A stretch of 64,000 nucleotides of DNA. Source: Cyclina sinensis. Lineage: Eukaryota > Mollusca > Bivalvia > Venerida > Veneridae. The stretch is taken from positions 2,058,197-2,122,196 of the forward strand of contig JAAONU010000009.1 of NCBI GenBank assembly GCA_012932295.1. Reading direction: 5' to 3'. The notes beneath the pieces are model-generated. The model worked only from the letters and a program-made list of their open reading frames with translations. It was not told the origin of the DNA and ran no database searches. The position numbers were made by a program, and so were the translations under genes. The stretch's first letter is position 1; the number at the start of each line of letters is the position of its first letter. This document shows, piece by piece, positions 41,550 to 55,500 of the stretch.

Positions 41550-41900
41550 ATCATGATGAACTTTCTCAGCAAATTACATAAAGCTTGGGTAAACAATGTG
41601 AGATTGTATTCACTAGGTTTTCCACAGACAAGTTGGTGTCTTAGTTTTTTTGTTTTTTTTTTCCAACATGGTCCAGTTTGTTAACTGATTTAAAAAAATC
41701 AAGACAACCATTGTGAGCAAGTTTCATGAAAAGGGAGTCTCTAGAACGTTCACAAGATTTTCCTTAGAACTGGTGATCTTGTTACTTAACCAATGTGACT
41801 CACTTTCAAACTCGTGCAAAATATCATCAGTGTATACATTCTTGGAAAGTTTCATTGGATCTATTATATGAATAATGTGGAATAATTAAGCAAAACTGTT
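41550..41900 (+). repeat. Dispersed-repeat-like sequence right of the 60-bp array
   Basis: Contains gcaagtttcatgaaaaggga, gtgactcactttcaaactcg and tgcaaaatatcatcag, matching in style the sequence left of the array. The array probably grew inside one copy of this repeat. Confidence 0.5.
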
Positions 41901-43348
41901 TAATTTGGGGACAAAATATTTTTCACTCAATAACTTCGGGAGGTAAAAAACAACAAATCTATGTTATTGGTTAGGAGATAAAAAAACTTTTAATATGTAC
42001 ATATTCCAACACAAGTATAATATAATTGTCTCTGATTTAAAGGAATAAGAAAGGCAGGGATTGAACAATCCCAAAACAATATAAAGTGAAGGCTCACAAC
42101 AGTAATGTACAAAAACAATGCAGAATACATGCATGGGCTTGAAAAAACACGGATACAGCGTATCAACAAACTCACTTAACTTGAGCTAGTCTGAAAATAA
42201 TTGTTCTCACAGACCTTGAGTACATGATTGGTAGATTCTTGATTTCTAAATATTCTGTGGGCACATAAATACTTTTCCTCCAATATTTTAGTCAATAAAA
42301 CTCTGATGTTGATCAAACATTATTTTTAGAAATTACCATGCAGTGAATATCATAACTTTTTTTAGAAAATGCTGTGTAGTGAGATTTTTATTTTTAGAAA
42401 ATCAGAGTTTAATCGGTAAAAGCTAATTTCATATAATAATTTTCCAGTTCATATCTCGTGCCATGTTTTAACAAATTCATGCATCTTCAGCAGCTAGAAA
42501 TTGTAACATCCAATCAAAACAATTTATACAAATCATATCACACTTCCATAACTAATCAAAAAGATTCTTACAAATCATGACAACATTAGCCAATCAAACA
42601 GATTTTAACTAGTCATTTACATGTTACTTAGAGTTCAAAAAATTCTCTGAAACTTTAAAGCACATCACAGCTAAAAACACTGCTTCAAAGCAAATTGGTT
42701 TGTCACAGGGAAATTTTAAATACTAGATGCTGGAAAAAAAATACAAGCTATACATGTATGTAGTGAGAGAATTTTAAGCTTGAGAAAATTAAGTTATATA
42801 ATCATATCAAAAGCCTTTATGCATTTCACAGTTAAAGATAGACAAAAAACTTTAACATTTCAGAAAACTTCAAGTAAAAAAAGGCAAAAGATTATTTCAC
42901 TATAACAAGGCTTACTCTATTAAGAATGACCCATTGCACTTTTTGCTCCTATGTTTTAAAGTTTATCAAAAGGTTAAACAACCCAAGTTTTTGAATTTTA
43001 AGTTGCTATATGACATAATTCAAATGAATATCTTGAAATGAACAGAGGAAAAATATTTCTCAATGATATAATAATTAAGAAAGAAATTTTAATGCAAACA
43101 GCTTTGTGTTAACTTAAAATTGCTCTCAGCAGGCAGTCATCTATAGATTCAAACACTTTCCATTTGTACACCTGTTCTTTTGTATATACAAAACAATGAT
43201 TATTATAATTTACTTCTCTAAAATAATATTGCAAAATGCTAACAGAATATCAATAATAATTTCAGATATAAATAAACATAATGCGTATAAACTTGGAAAA
43301 GAAATAACCAAACTACACTATCAAATACTGAAAGAAACTAATGGTGGA

Positions 43349-43575
43349 AACCTTGGCCAGCAAGGGGCACCAAATATGGTAATAAATGCCAGCAAGAGGC
43401 ACCAAACAGGGTAATAGAAGCCAGCAAGAGGTGCCAAATAGGGTTGTAAATGTTAGCAAGAGGTGCCAACAAGGGTTACAAATGCCAAGGGGCACCAAAA
43501 AAGGTCATTAATGCCAGCAAGAGGTGCCAAATAAGGTAATAAATGTCAACAAAGGGCACCAATAAGGGTAATTCC
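43349..43575. repeat. ~32-bp minisatellite, about 7 copies
   Basis: Degenerate units with core gccagcaagaggcaccaaa followed by a ggtaataaat stretch. A single related copy lies near 43649. Confidence 0.85.
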
Positions 43576-45438
43576 AGGAAAGGGGCAAAAACAAGATACA
43601 TCAATAGAAGACAAAATTAATAAGGGGAGAAAAGGAAGGTATATATTGCCAGCCAGGGGCACACACAAATTTTCTATCAGAAATTCATTAAGTTTTGTAG
43701 GGATTTTGGGCAGTACCATATCTGACAATGTAATTACAGAATCTGAGGTCAAGAGAATCATACAATGTATGTGTCTGATTATTATCAACAAAATTCAAAT
43801 AAATTCACTACTGTAAATAAAAATTACAATAGGTAAGTATACATTTCAGAACGCAGTACTATCCATACTATTCAACATTAAATGATGACACTGTCTTTAA
43901 CCAAAGTGTGTTATATAATTATACAACAGACATTGGTAAAAATACTTTGTGCCTATGGTAAAAGATTGGGTGTCGTTGAACTGGTTTGTCAGTAAAGCAC
44001 ACATTTTTGAAGCCTGATTTCTACTGAAAAGTGATTTGCCATGTTGAGATTTTGAAATTAATACACCTGATGCCCTTTTAACAATAGCAACAAAAATGCT
44101 GTAAAAGCAACAGAAATACTAACTTTAAAGCAAATTATTTTTTTTAAAAAGTTATAAAGGGAAAAAAATCATTTTCATTCAACCAGTATCCAAAAAATAA
44201 TTTTTCCAAAGGTTTTTCTCCACTTCTATTGCTTTGGGGTCTTGAAGATCAAAAATGGTTCACAACCTTAAAATTTAACAGAAAATAACCGCAAACTATT
44301 TCATAACTTCAAAAAAGCTAACAGCAACAGTTTTTGATTACAATAAATCACACAATTAAATATTCAGACTACTAAAAAAAAAAAAAAAAAAAAAAGACAT
44401 TGAGAAGACTCAATCAGCCTTCTGTAACAACCAAATATACGGTCAAAAAGATTTTTGCAAAACCTTCTGTATACACTTTGCTTCCAGTCAAAATGAACAA
44501 GACTTTGGAACAGAAGTGATTATAGTACTTTAACTGAAATTGAGGTCAGATTCACCTTGCCCTCACCTTTGACCTTTGAAAAAACAGTTCAAATACCTGA
44601 GAATTCATGAATATTGTGCTATGATAATCTTTTTTTTAACATTCTAATAAGTGAATATAAAACCGTTCCATTAGCTTCTTAATTCAAAATGTCAGAACCT
44701 TCTTTATTTTTTGAATTTATTGCTCAATCTGCATGATCTACTTAAATCCTACAGAAAGAAAAATTTAGAATTATAACGATTTCTTTGACCTTCACATTAC
44801 AGGATACCACACTGTCACAGCTTACTGTTTATACCTGTGTATACCTGACTGCAAAGCTTCAAAAACGCTGACCTTTACAAATAGTCATTTATAAAAAATA
44901 TCTCCTGTCTAGTACACAAACTAAGTTTTGCAAAACTCCTTTGACATTGTTAATATCATTTGAGGTAAAGTATAGAGCTGGAGTGTATAGAATAATCTCA
45001 TCTTACAACAAACAGACAACTTCAAACAACCAAGGTCTCAAAAATGACCATAAACTATCACAAAATCTGTTACAGTTTTAACCAAAGTCTGTATCATTTT
45101 ACTTGACTTTGGCTAAATTTGCTATAAATAAATTACAGCAAACAAAAAAACAAACTCTTTGCTGTTTGGGGTTTTTATTGTTTAGATTTAGCTAAAAACA
45201 ACATCATACAAATTATTTTGTACATTTTAAACACGAGGTGTGTTGGCAGAAACAGACTGGATTCTTTATATGAAATTTTTGCAAAAACATAAAGAACATA
45301 CATCTGGACAAATTCGTAATTTATCCACGTACTTTTCTGTAATGCTTTTTGTACTGGAAGTTCAGTATGCCGGCCAAAAACAACAACAACAACTATGTAC
45401 TGTTTTTATGTCAATAACAATGATGTCTTTTTTTGATG

Positions 45439-45795
45439 ACAGTACTGTTAAAGATAGACAATCAGTACTTTTTAGACAAACACTACTGTTAAAGATAGAC
45501 AATCAGTACTGTTAAAGATAGACAATCATTACTTTTTAGACAAACACTACTGTTAAAGATAGACAATCAGTACTGTTCAAGTTAGACAAAATAGTTACAA
45601 TGAATTTGGACAAATAGTACTATAATGTTGAACTTGGATAATCGGTACTACCTAAGTTAGACAATCAGTACTGTTAAAGTTAGACAAATAGTTATATTGA
45701 ATTTGGACAATCAGTACTACCTAAGTTAGACAATCAGTACTGTTAAAGTTAGACAAATAGTTATGTTGAATTTGGACAATCAGTACTGTTAGACA
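45439..45795. repeat. ~22-bp degenerate minisatellite
   Basis: Units of cagtactgttaaagttagac and a longer variant with atttggacaa, in irregular order; at least 12 copies. Confidence 0.85.
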
Positions 45796-48700
45796 ACCTA
45801 AGCATTCAAACTACTATTGAATAAACAACTGTGACCAAAAGCAATGGAAAAAAAAAAATCTACCTTTCACAATATTGTAGAAATCTTGAAGTGCTTGTTA
45901 TATTCACACTCATTCCACAAAGAAAAAAAATAGAGAAAAAAGGTGTCATAGTAACAGATGTAAACTTTTGAGCAAATACGGTGTAATTGCTAGTTCAACT
46001 AGAGTTTAAAAAAGTCAGGTTCTTGGATACCTTTGCAAAAAATGCTAGAAGGAAATTTTCTTTCCGAAAAGCACAAACATACAATTCATTTCACCAAATT
46101 TAGAATTCCTAAGTCATGTTCTTTAGTGCCAGCAGTTCTGACTAAAAATTTCCAAATGTATCAAATACAACTATGTGACTGACTTATTGAAGAAATTTTG
46201 AACTGAAATTTCAATGACCATAATATCAATAACAGTATTTACTCATGGCTGCCAGATTCTTCTAGATGTCAGGTGCGACCATTAACCACTAACTACAATT
46301 CATGCGACAAAGACTTTTTTATGCAAAGGTATTCAAAATCCTTTAAAAAGTGTAAGAAGTGGAAACGGCTAGAAACTATGTGACAAAAATATCGCGGAAA
46401 ATTTTTGGTTAGATGAACATCTATTCCTTATCTATCATTTTAAACAAATAACTGACCTGATACCAAATATAGAATGTTGCCAATTTCAGTATAGCTTTTT
46501 GTTGTTGTTTATTTTTTAAAGTTAACCAGCAGTTACCAGAGAGAAAATTCAACATATAAAATAGCTTAAATATCTTGATTTTCATTATGGTATAAATCTT
46601 CAGTTTCCTTTTTTGACTATGCCATTTTCATGATGGTACGAAAAAAAAAAAAAAATTATGATACTTTTTAAAATTTCATTTTAAGACCTGTTGACTGTCA
46701 TGTTGATATTACAAGCAAGGCATGGGATGTATTCATATATCTTTTAAAACATTATTTTGAGTGATTCTTCAATTTTTTTGACCCTATGTTGTAATTTTTC
46801 CTTTCTTTATAAAGAACATTACTTCCATTCTTTCGTTATTTTTGCTTATCGCATACAACTGATATATCATAGCTGTACTTTTAAGAAGTGTCTGAAAAAA
46901 AACCAAACAGAATCGCATGTAATCAACAGTTTTTCCTTCTTTTATGGTAATGATAAGGATTCGGCATATATTTACACTCCCATTGGAATAGAACATTGCA
47001 CTGAAACATCGAATGTGCCTTCCCTGTACACTTTCTGCATTAAGGTATGACTCTACTAAATATTTTTCCAAAGACGTCATTACAGACTTTAGCCTGCTCA
47101 AACTTATTGAAAAATGGTTTAGTTTTCTGTTCGTATCTTGTAGACACACAAAATCAGCATGAAAACTCAACAGTGAAACTTTATTACAGTAATTTCCATT
47201 TGGAGATGCCCACCCCTAACCTGCAGCAAATCTGTGGTAGTTCTTAAAAGATCGTGCACATTGTTTCTCTGTGCATTACTTACAGCTGAAGATAATTTCC
47301 GATTGTGCAACTGCTGACGAAGAAACCAAAATGTTTTTTTCAGATTATTAGAATTAATAACATGTATCATTATTAGCTTAGATTTCAGATTTCACCAAGT
47401 TTGATCAGCTCCACAAGTACTTGTCGGAAGACTTACGAAAGCCCTCCAGGTAGAATTTAGTAAAGTCATACCTAAAGCATACAGTTGGGTACCTCTGAAA
47501 CAGGTTAGACCACTGTGTTGTCTGTGGTTTTCATCATTGCACAACCCTTAAGAACAAGAATTGGTACAGTCCAGTCTAACTGCTGGAAGAGTCTATTTCA
47601 GAAAATGAAATAGCTATTTAATAGTGATTTGGTTTTGCCTTATTTACACTGTACAGCAAAAGCTCCTTTTACTGAATTTATCTGGACTAAGTTAAATAAT
47701 TTCTCATTACATGCACTAAAATTTCAAAAAAGGTAAATATTCGAGTTTTTACTTACTTAGATGACCAAATTCTCAGCTAGTAACATTAACTATCTTAAAA
47801 GCAGGGTGGGGTAAATTTATTCAATTTTAAGGATCTATTATTTTGTGCACACATATATAATTCATTATAATATATACACAGATTGTAAAGGTGCTTATAA
47901 AATATTGATGTGAGTTCTATATAAATATGAGTGTTTGAAGCCAGAGTGACCTAACTACAATTATCTACATAGAGTAAACAAGCATATTAGCCCTCTGGCT
48001 CCAACCACTTGCTCCATCAAGGGCTGGGCACATTCTTAGTGACTGTAACATTAAAATGCAAAAGGGTTGACAAAAAAAGTTTAATCAGTTTTTTTTTCCT
48101 CCAGAGCATTAAAGCAAAGGGGTCAACTAAAAAATTCAATCAGCTACTTTTTTCAAGAGCATTAAAGCAAAGCGGCTGACAAAAATGTTCAGTTAGCTAC
48201 TTTTTTCAACAGTATTTGGAACTTTTTACCCTCGCTCTATGAAACATAATGAATGAATTGTTATTTCATGCCCAACCCTTGATGACTGTAAATAAATGTT
48301 GCATGAAGTATTTTGATGATTTCAACACTTTCCAATCTTATGAACACTTGAAGAAAAAGTGTCTTACATTTAATTCACTCTACAATATGATTCATAATCA
48401 ACTTGCTTAATGAATACAAGAACATTCAAACATGAGCCTTTGTTGTTATACAGAGTCTCTGAAATACAGTTCTTGTTTCTAGGTTTTCCTAGATTATTTT
48501 GAATCTTTCAGGAAACTAGGAAGGTTTTAAAAGTTGACATCACAATTCTGTGTTATTACCAAATCCAGTAAATATTTCTGTTAAAAAAGAAGAACCAGTT
48601 TTGTACTCAAACCCTTTGCACAGTTCCTTCCTCTATTCAACCTTGACCTTTGTCAAGTTCATCTGATCCGCAGCCTACTTCTCTCTTTTTTCTAAAAGCT

Positions 48701-49042
48701 AACCAACATTTGCAAGAAGAAACCACGGAAAACATGATGTTCTTCTGCCCTTCCTTTCTGAACCAGTTGAACACTTGGCTCTATATATCTTCCAAGAAAC
48801 AACCTTGACACTTGAGTGACCTTCACCAATTTTTGGACCATCCAATATGAAAGTGATGGTCATAAACAAAAAGGTCTCAGATTAAATCATAAAACACTCT
48901 GAATCCCCCGATCTCACATTCTTTCTTTTAGTATGACCTTTTCCTCCGCACATGACGGTCACAGATGAAAGAGAAAATTGGCTCAAACTTTGTTTTGTAG
49001 AAAACTTAGCTGATGTTTACAACATCGAACAAAATCCTTTCA

Positions 49043-49564
49043 CTAGATATCTATTGTTCCTTCTCGCGAGACATGTCGCGCACCACGTGGTGAATTGCTG
49101 AACTGTCTGTCATGTGATGCTCCAGGGCCACTAAAAGTCCTACGTGAGTCCCTTTCTCTCTCACTAAGTCGCACATTATCAAAATCTATATTAGATTCAT
49201 ATTCATTTTGCTTTTGATCTGAACGCGAACGGTCAGGGACGCTAGTATGCGGCCCGTGTGTACTGTGAGGTCTATCATGGTCAATACCATGGTGACGATC
49301 ACGGTGATATTCACTATGTCCCCGTCTCGGAACACTTGGGGACTCTGGTCTCGTGTCAGAACTATGAGAACGTGGGGATAAATGGGGATTAGTCACGTGT
49401 GGACCACGAGTTGAAAGGTGGGTAGGTGAGTGAATGTCTCTGCGCGGGGACTGAGGATTTCCCGGTACAGGGTGCGTAGCGCGCCAATATGCCTCCAGAA
49501 ATTCAGCTAAGTGTTCACATGCATCTTCAAGCTGATTTTCATCCAAGATCACATCAAACATATC
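49043..49564 (-). CDS. CACNB: CACNB terminal exon: end of kinase-like domain and C-terminal tail
   Basis: 173 codons plus TAG after tttcag. Begins [20 protein letters not shown] and [12 protein letters not shown], then about 140 residues rich in Ser, Arg, His and Pro (for example [26 protein letters not shown]), ending SREGTIDI. Tails of vertebrate beta subunits are also long and His/Arg/Ser-rich, but the alignment of the tail is not close. Likely disordered, with many possible phosphorylation sites. Confidence 0.96.
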   Translation of the reverse strand, partial: DMFDVILDENQLEDACEHLAEFLEAYWRATHPVPGNPQSPRRDIHSPTHLSTRGPHVTNPHLSPRSHSSDTRPESPSVPRRGHSEYHRDRHHGIDHDRPHSTHGPHTSVPDRSRSDQKQNEYESNIDFDNVRLSERERDSRRTFSGPGASHDRQFSNSPRGARHVSREGTIDI

Positions 49565-52500
49565 CTGAAATGTAAAGGAAAGATTTTACTAAATGTTTCA
49601 AGTACATAATTATAGGACAAGCTTTTATTGACACTTAAAGGGGCCTGAAGAAATACTCTTAATGTATGTCTTTAATTAGTACTTTAAGGGGACATTTTCA
49701 GGGCAATTCTTTTTAAAGAGGAGTTCACTAACCTCCCTGTAGAAGCTGTCAAAGAGACAATGTTATTTAAGATATTGAAGTGATTCAATATTTCAATATT
49801 TTCCCGGACGCTTTTTTAAATTCTTGCTTCTGGTTTGCCATCCACAGCAGGACCTAATCTCATGTAAGATTCTAGATATGATAACTGAATAAAGAGAACA
49901 GTTTGTACTTTCAACATAGATTCTCAAGTGAAAAGTATTCTAACTTGATTTGACGAAACATTTACAGCCTACAATGAGTCCCTGACCAAACAGGCTTTGT
50001 TAAAGTAGGGTTTCCACACAAGTAAAACCTGGAAAAATATTCTGCCCAACTGCACAGCCATATTTCTGCTTTGAAAAATCATTACCAATTTATTCATACC
50101 TGCGAAAAACATACTGCCATTGCCATTATACAGGACCATAAGACTTAAAATAACTTTGACTTGCAGTGAAATTTAATGCTGTTAGTGTATGAAAAGTTTT
50201 AAATATACATTTATTGAACATTAGCCAAAATAATACCCATATGAACAACATTCACATTAAATGTCCCTCTGTTCAAATACACCATACAAGTGGCATCTGT
50301 TTCAAAGAATAATTGTATTTGTTTGTTGTTGAGAGCACTGCAAATTTCATAATTACTAACAATGTTTGCTTTCAATAAAAAGCCACATTATGAGTTTGTT
50401 AAGAGTTGCCTCCCTTTGATATGAAGTACAAGAGCATTTGTAAGTAAGACGATTAAGAGAAAATGTATTAATAAAAAAGCCTTACACAGCAAAAGGTTAA
50501 GTACAAGAATAAGTATATTCAAGTTATGCACTTCAATGATTAAACAACTTTTGTAGAAGACAATATGTGAACAACATGTGAATGCATCATACAGAAATTG
50601 CAGGGGGTTTTTGCTTGCCATGGCTTTATACTAGTCCTGCTACAGTAAAACTACTTTTCATTAATAAGTAACAGTAACTCTCATGCTTAAAACTGAAAGG
50701 GTTACTTTTCCTTTCCGATATTGGTTCAACATATTTAAATTAGTTTAACTCCCTCTTACAGTCAAAATCCTATGGGGACTGGCCCATTTACCTGACAATC
50801 TTTCCTGTGGAGGACCAGTACTAGCCTCCCATTCTTTATAAGAAACTGCCGACTTTCTCACATAAATGGTAACGGCCAGTAGCTAAGCTCTAACCCATAA
50901 CTATCCATCAGTGAGAGCTTAAGTGATTTTAAGGCAGCCAATCTAACCCATAACTATCCATCTAACCCATAACTATCCATCAGTGAGAGCTAAAGTGATT
51001 TAAAGGCAGCCAATCTAACCCATAACTATCCATCAGTGAGAGCTTAAGAGATTTAAAGGCAGCCAATCTAACCCATAACTATCCATCAGTTAGAGCTTAA
51101 GTGATTTAAAGGCAGCCAATCTAACCCATAACTATCCATCAGTTAGAGCTTAAGTGATTTAAAGGCAGCCAATCTAACCCATAACTATCCATCAGTTAGA
51201 GCTTAAGTGATTTAAAGGCAGCCAATCTAACCCATAACTATCCATCAGTTAGAGCTTAAGTGATTTAAAGGCAGCCAATCTAACCCATAACTATCCATCA
51301 GTGAGAGCTAAAATGATTTAAAGGCAGCCAATCTAACCCATAACTATCCATCAGTTAGAGCTTAAGTGATTTAAAGGCAGCCAATCTAACCACTCTACCA
51401 TGGAGACAGGTCTCCTTTCCAAGAAAATCTGGTATAATTTGCAGTACAGTCAAAAATGTGCTCAGTAGCTGAACATACTAAGACTGAAATTGTACTTTAT
51501 CTTGATAGTGGCCAGATTTACAGCTTACTTTTATCAAAAATTGATCAAACTAGATAAAAAATTTGGATTGTACATGTACAGAGTCACATGTACAAATCCT
51601 AAGAGTGAAATTTTATTGTGACCTCCACAATAAATCAACAACAAAAATCAGAAGTAACTGGACTACTTTTTATGCCAAATTACCTACCGGACTACATTGT
51701 GCTAACTTATCAGCAGCAACTAACTGTACATTCATATTCCGACTCTGTGATTTGCCTCGAGATTTGATTAAACGCTGCAAAACCTGCAAAAAAAAGAAAA
51801 AGAAAGCTCATTTAATTTGAAGTTAAATACAGCTTCCATTTTTTACACGTATCTTTAAGTAAGGTAGGCATGTATAGCATTTGAAGCAGAAGAAATGACT
51901 AGGGTATAGGTTTGAATTCAACCCATATCGCCATGTTTATCTCTTGGCTATGACAACTACATTAACATGTGCTTCATTCCACTCGGCTAAAAACTGGTAC
52001 TAGCAATGACTTTTACCCATTCCTCACTAACCAGTAGTTGGTTCTATAATGAGAAGTATCTCAGTAATGCTGTATCTACGCTAGAACAACTTGTATCAAA
52101 ATATCTCAGTAATGTTATATCTAAGCTGGAACAGTCACTTTCCAACCAAATATACAAAACTCAAACTCCTCCCTAAATTGCAAACAACACAATTAACAAA
52201 CCTTTGGTGAAGCAATCTTCAGGTAGACAATGATTGGTGCCAGTGATGTTTTGGCGAGTTGTGACGGGTGATTGATTGTGTCACAGTCTAACACCACAAC
52301 CTGCATTGAGCGTGCTAACTCAAATATACGCTCAATTTCTTTCTGTACCTCACCTGCAAGACAAGCAAATAATTAAGTTTAAGGCTTAGACTACACTTAG
52401 TTTAAGGTCAAAGAAGTTAAACTTTCAAAGTATTTTTCGCAAATAACGAAAAAATAAGCAAAAACTGTGTGTCTAATCTAAACTGAAATGGTCATACTTT

Positions 52501-55500
52501 GTGCCTGATATCAGCTATACTGGTTAAACTTTGTGCCTGATAGCAGCTATACTGGTCATACTTTTTATCTAAGATCAGCTTAATGGTCATACTTTGTGCT
52601 TGGTATCAGCTAAACTGGTCACATCTTTTGCACTTTGTTCCCGATTTCAGCTAAATGGTCATTTTTCTACCTGATATCAGCTAAATGGTCATACTTTGTT
52701 CTTGATATCAGCTAAATGGTCATGCTTTGTGCCTGATATCAGCTAAACTGGTCATACTTTGTGCCTGATATCAGCTAAACTAGTCATACTTTTGTGTTTG
52801 ACATCAGCTAAAGGGGTTATATACTTTCTGGTGGATATTAGCTTAAATTATTATTCTTTGTTATATAATTACAAAAACAAGTTTATCAACACTTAATTCA
52901 AGGTTAGCTGCTCAAAAGCTTATTAATCTCCTGATTAAAGAACACATAAGTTTACCTTAGTGTACAACTCTGAACAATCTGCAAATCCTACATTAAAAAC
53001 TAGATTCTCAGTCTTAAAATCATACATGATGATTAACGTCCATTACTTCCTTGTCAATTTGGTAAAAAAAAATCTGTTCATGACTTACCTAAACCTGAGC
53101 CCCTACTGTTGGCCCTTTCCATCAACCCTCTTTTATTAGGGTTGTTTAGCAATGAACGTTTTGCCAAAGATATATCTGCAGTTACGTGAGTTATGATTAT
53201 TCTGAAAAGAAAAAATATTTTGAAAAAAATAATTATTCAGATCATTCAACGGCAGCTATATATAGTTACTTCTTAACTTATGATTTAATCGCTGAGTTGA
53301 GAGGATATAGAATAACGTACATGTAACTATAAAAGCTAAAGGGGTGGATAGGTGGTCAAGTGTCAAGTGGTAACGTGCTGGACTTGTAATTCATGGGTTG
53401 CGAGTTGAAAACCCGCTCCTCTACAAGCACTACTAATTGTTTCTGATTGTTTCTATCAGTGCTATACACTGAGCATGGTATAACACAAGAAGTGTATGTG
53501 GAAAGGGATGCTTAGAAATAATTAAACTTCAGGGGACATTGATATGGAAAAATGGTCACCCTGATAAGCTCAAACAGGTAGATATAAATGTATTTAGAAC
53601 TTAAACAGTACTTACACTGATTTTGTTAGTACCTAGTTTTTCACTAAAACACTTGTTATAAATAGCTTTATTTGTGGATAGCCTGACAAAACATTAAGGC
53701 CATTATAACCATATTTTGTTCAACTGTTTTTTTCTTTTTGAAAGGTTTAGACCAGATGCATTTGAAACATTCAGGAAAACCATAATGACCTTAGTTCCTT
53801 AGTTCTTCAGTATTTGAAAGTTTTTATTATCTTATTGCAGTATTTTGCTTGAATGGAACTGTTTTCATTTGTGCCATATCTGTTTATCATACTGATGACC
53901 TTGAACTGACCTTGAACTGACCTTGACCAAGGTAGCCTTAAGACGGCTACTAAAGCTTTTCATATCATTTGCAGAATTTCTTTAATTCCATACTTAAAAT
54001 ATTTGTCTTACCTGCCATCAAATCTATGTTTGAGGTAATCAAACAGTGCTTTCTGCATCATATCTGTTACTTCATACCCCTTCAATGAAGGGCCAATCAA
54101 CACCAAGGGGCGCATAGAAGGCACAACTTCATACGGAGGAATATTATCCGACTGTAAAATATGCCAAATTCAAAAACATTGATTTTGGAAATTCAGAAAT
54201 GACCAAAAGGTTATACATCCTTATTCTTATAAGACTGGAATAAAAAGAAACTGAAAACAATGTAAGACATTTTTAATTACTAAATATGATTTCCTGCAAA
54301 AAAACCTTTTCAGATGTAAGGAAAATCTGTCAAGGTCATACCAACCAACTTCCTATGATTTTAGTTGGCTAAAACCTAAAGCTATTGTCACAGGAATCTA
54401 TTTTACCAGTTCACTTAAATTTTAGACAATGAAAATGAATCTCTATTAAATGAATAAATTTCTGAATATTTCAGTCTTTTTAGTTACTTATATTTTTGAG
54501 AGACTGTAACAACCGCTTCAAATGATAGAAGTTTACCTTTTTGAAGAATGGTCTCTTTTTATCTTTCTGTGCGGTACCTGTACTCGGGGCTGCACTGGTT
54601 GGTGTAAGATTACTCTTCTTTGAGCCGGAATTTCCTAAACTATCACTATCATCTACGCTATCGGCACCATTTTCTTGATCTACCCCTGAAAATATGATAT
54701 CAAATGATATCTTGCTAAAAAGACCACTTTGATTATTTCCAAATGTACTTTTCTGACTTAACCCTGGTCCAACTAATCAGACTTGTCGAAGAGACATTGT
54801 GAAAATTTTTGATTGGCAATGTCTTTTGACAATAATAAAAAATGTCTATAAAATGGGTCCTGCCGTCAACGCCAAATAAATTAGGCTAACTTAACCCAAG
54901 ACTTCCTTACTGCCCTGTTTATTTCTATTTTCTGGCAGTGTCAAATCAAGTGGCTAAGGAAATGAAATTTTTAGATAATCGATCTATTTTTTTATAGAAT
55001 GTAGATTTAAGTTCTTAAAATTTGCATTTTGAAAACTCATCTGTGATTTTAACAAGATTTCTCAAAATTCTGCTGAAAATGGGGATACCCCATTGCAAAA
55101 CTGCTGTTTTTGAGAGGGACCTGTCATTTCCAGAGGGTTTAGAAATCTGAAATTTTAAGAAAATCAACAGGTCTGGCTTATTTTCTGGAAATTTTTAAAT
55201 CCTGTACAATTCTCTAAATGAATACTTCAGGAATTTTTGTCAAAGATTGTGAAAGCTACCATTTAATTCCACCATGATTGTAGTAAGAACCTTTAACCTT
55301 TAACCTCTTAGTGGGTAAGATGTACATGACAAATTTTTTTTTTTTGGAAAATCTTCACCAAAAAAAAGAAAAATGAGAATAACGATAAAATCCAAGGAAT
55401 CCCCAAACTTATATTTCACCAAAGTAAACTCTCCTGTAATTGCTCAATTACACCAGTATCTGAAGAAAAAGTGTTTTTACACCTGTTATTACAGGTGAAA

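Larger units (their letters stand above)
41901..49042. other. Intergenic region and probable 3' UTR of the calcium channel gene
   Basis: No supported coding region. The part next to 49042 should be the CACNB 3' UTR on the - strand; - strand AATAAA occurs at 47180-47185 and at 45174-45179, among others, and I cannot say which is used. It also contains the 32-bp and ~22-bp arrays listed and an A-run at about 44373-44394. Confidence 0.5.

Noticed and set aside
46757..47370. Overlapping open frames of 66-128 codons on both strands
   Set aside because: No domain or splice logic; probably CACNB 3' UTR or intergenic sequence.
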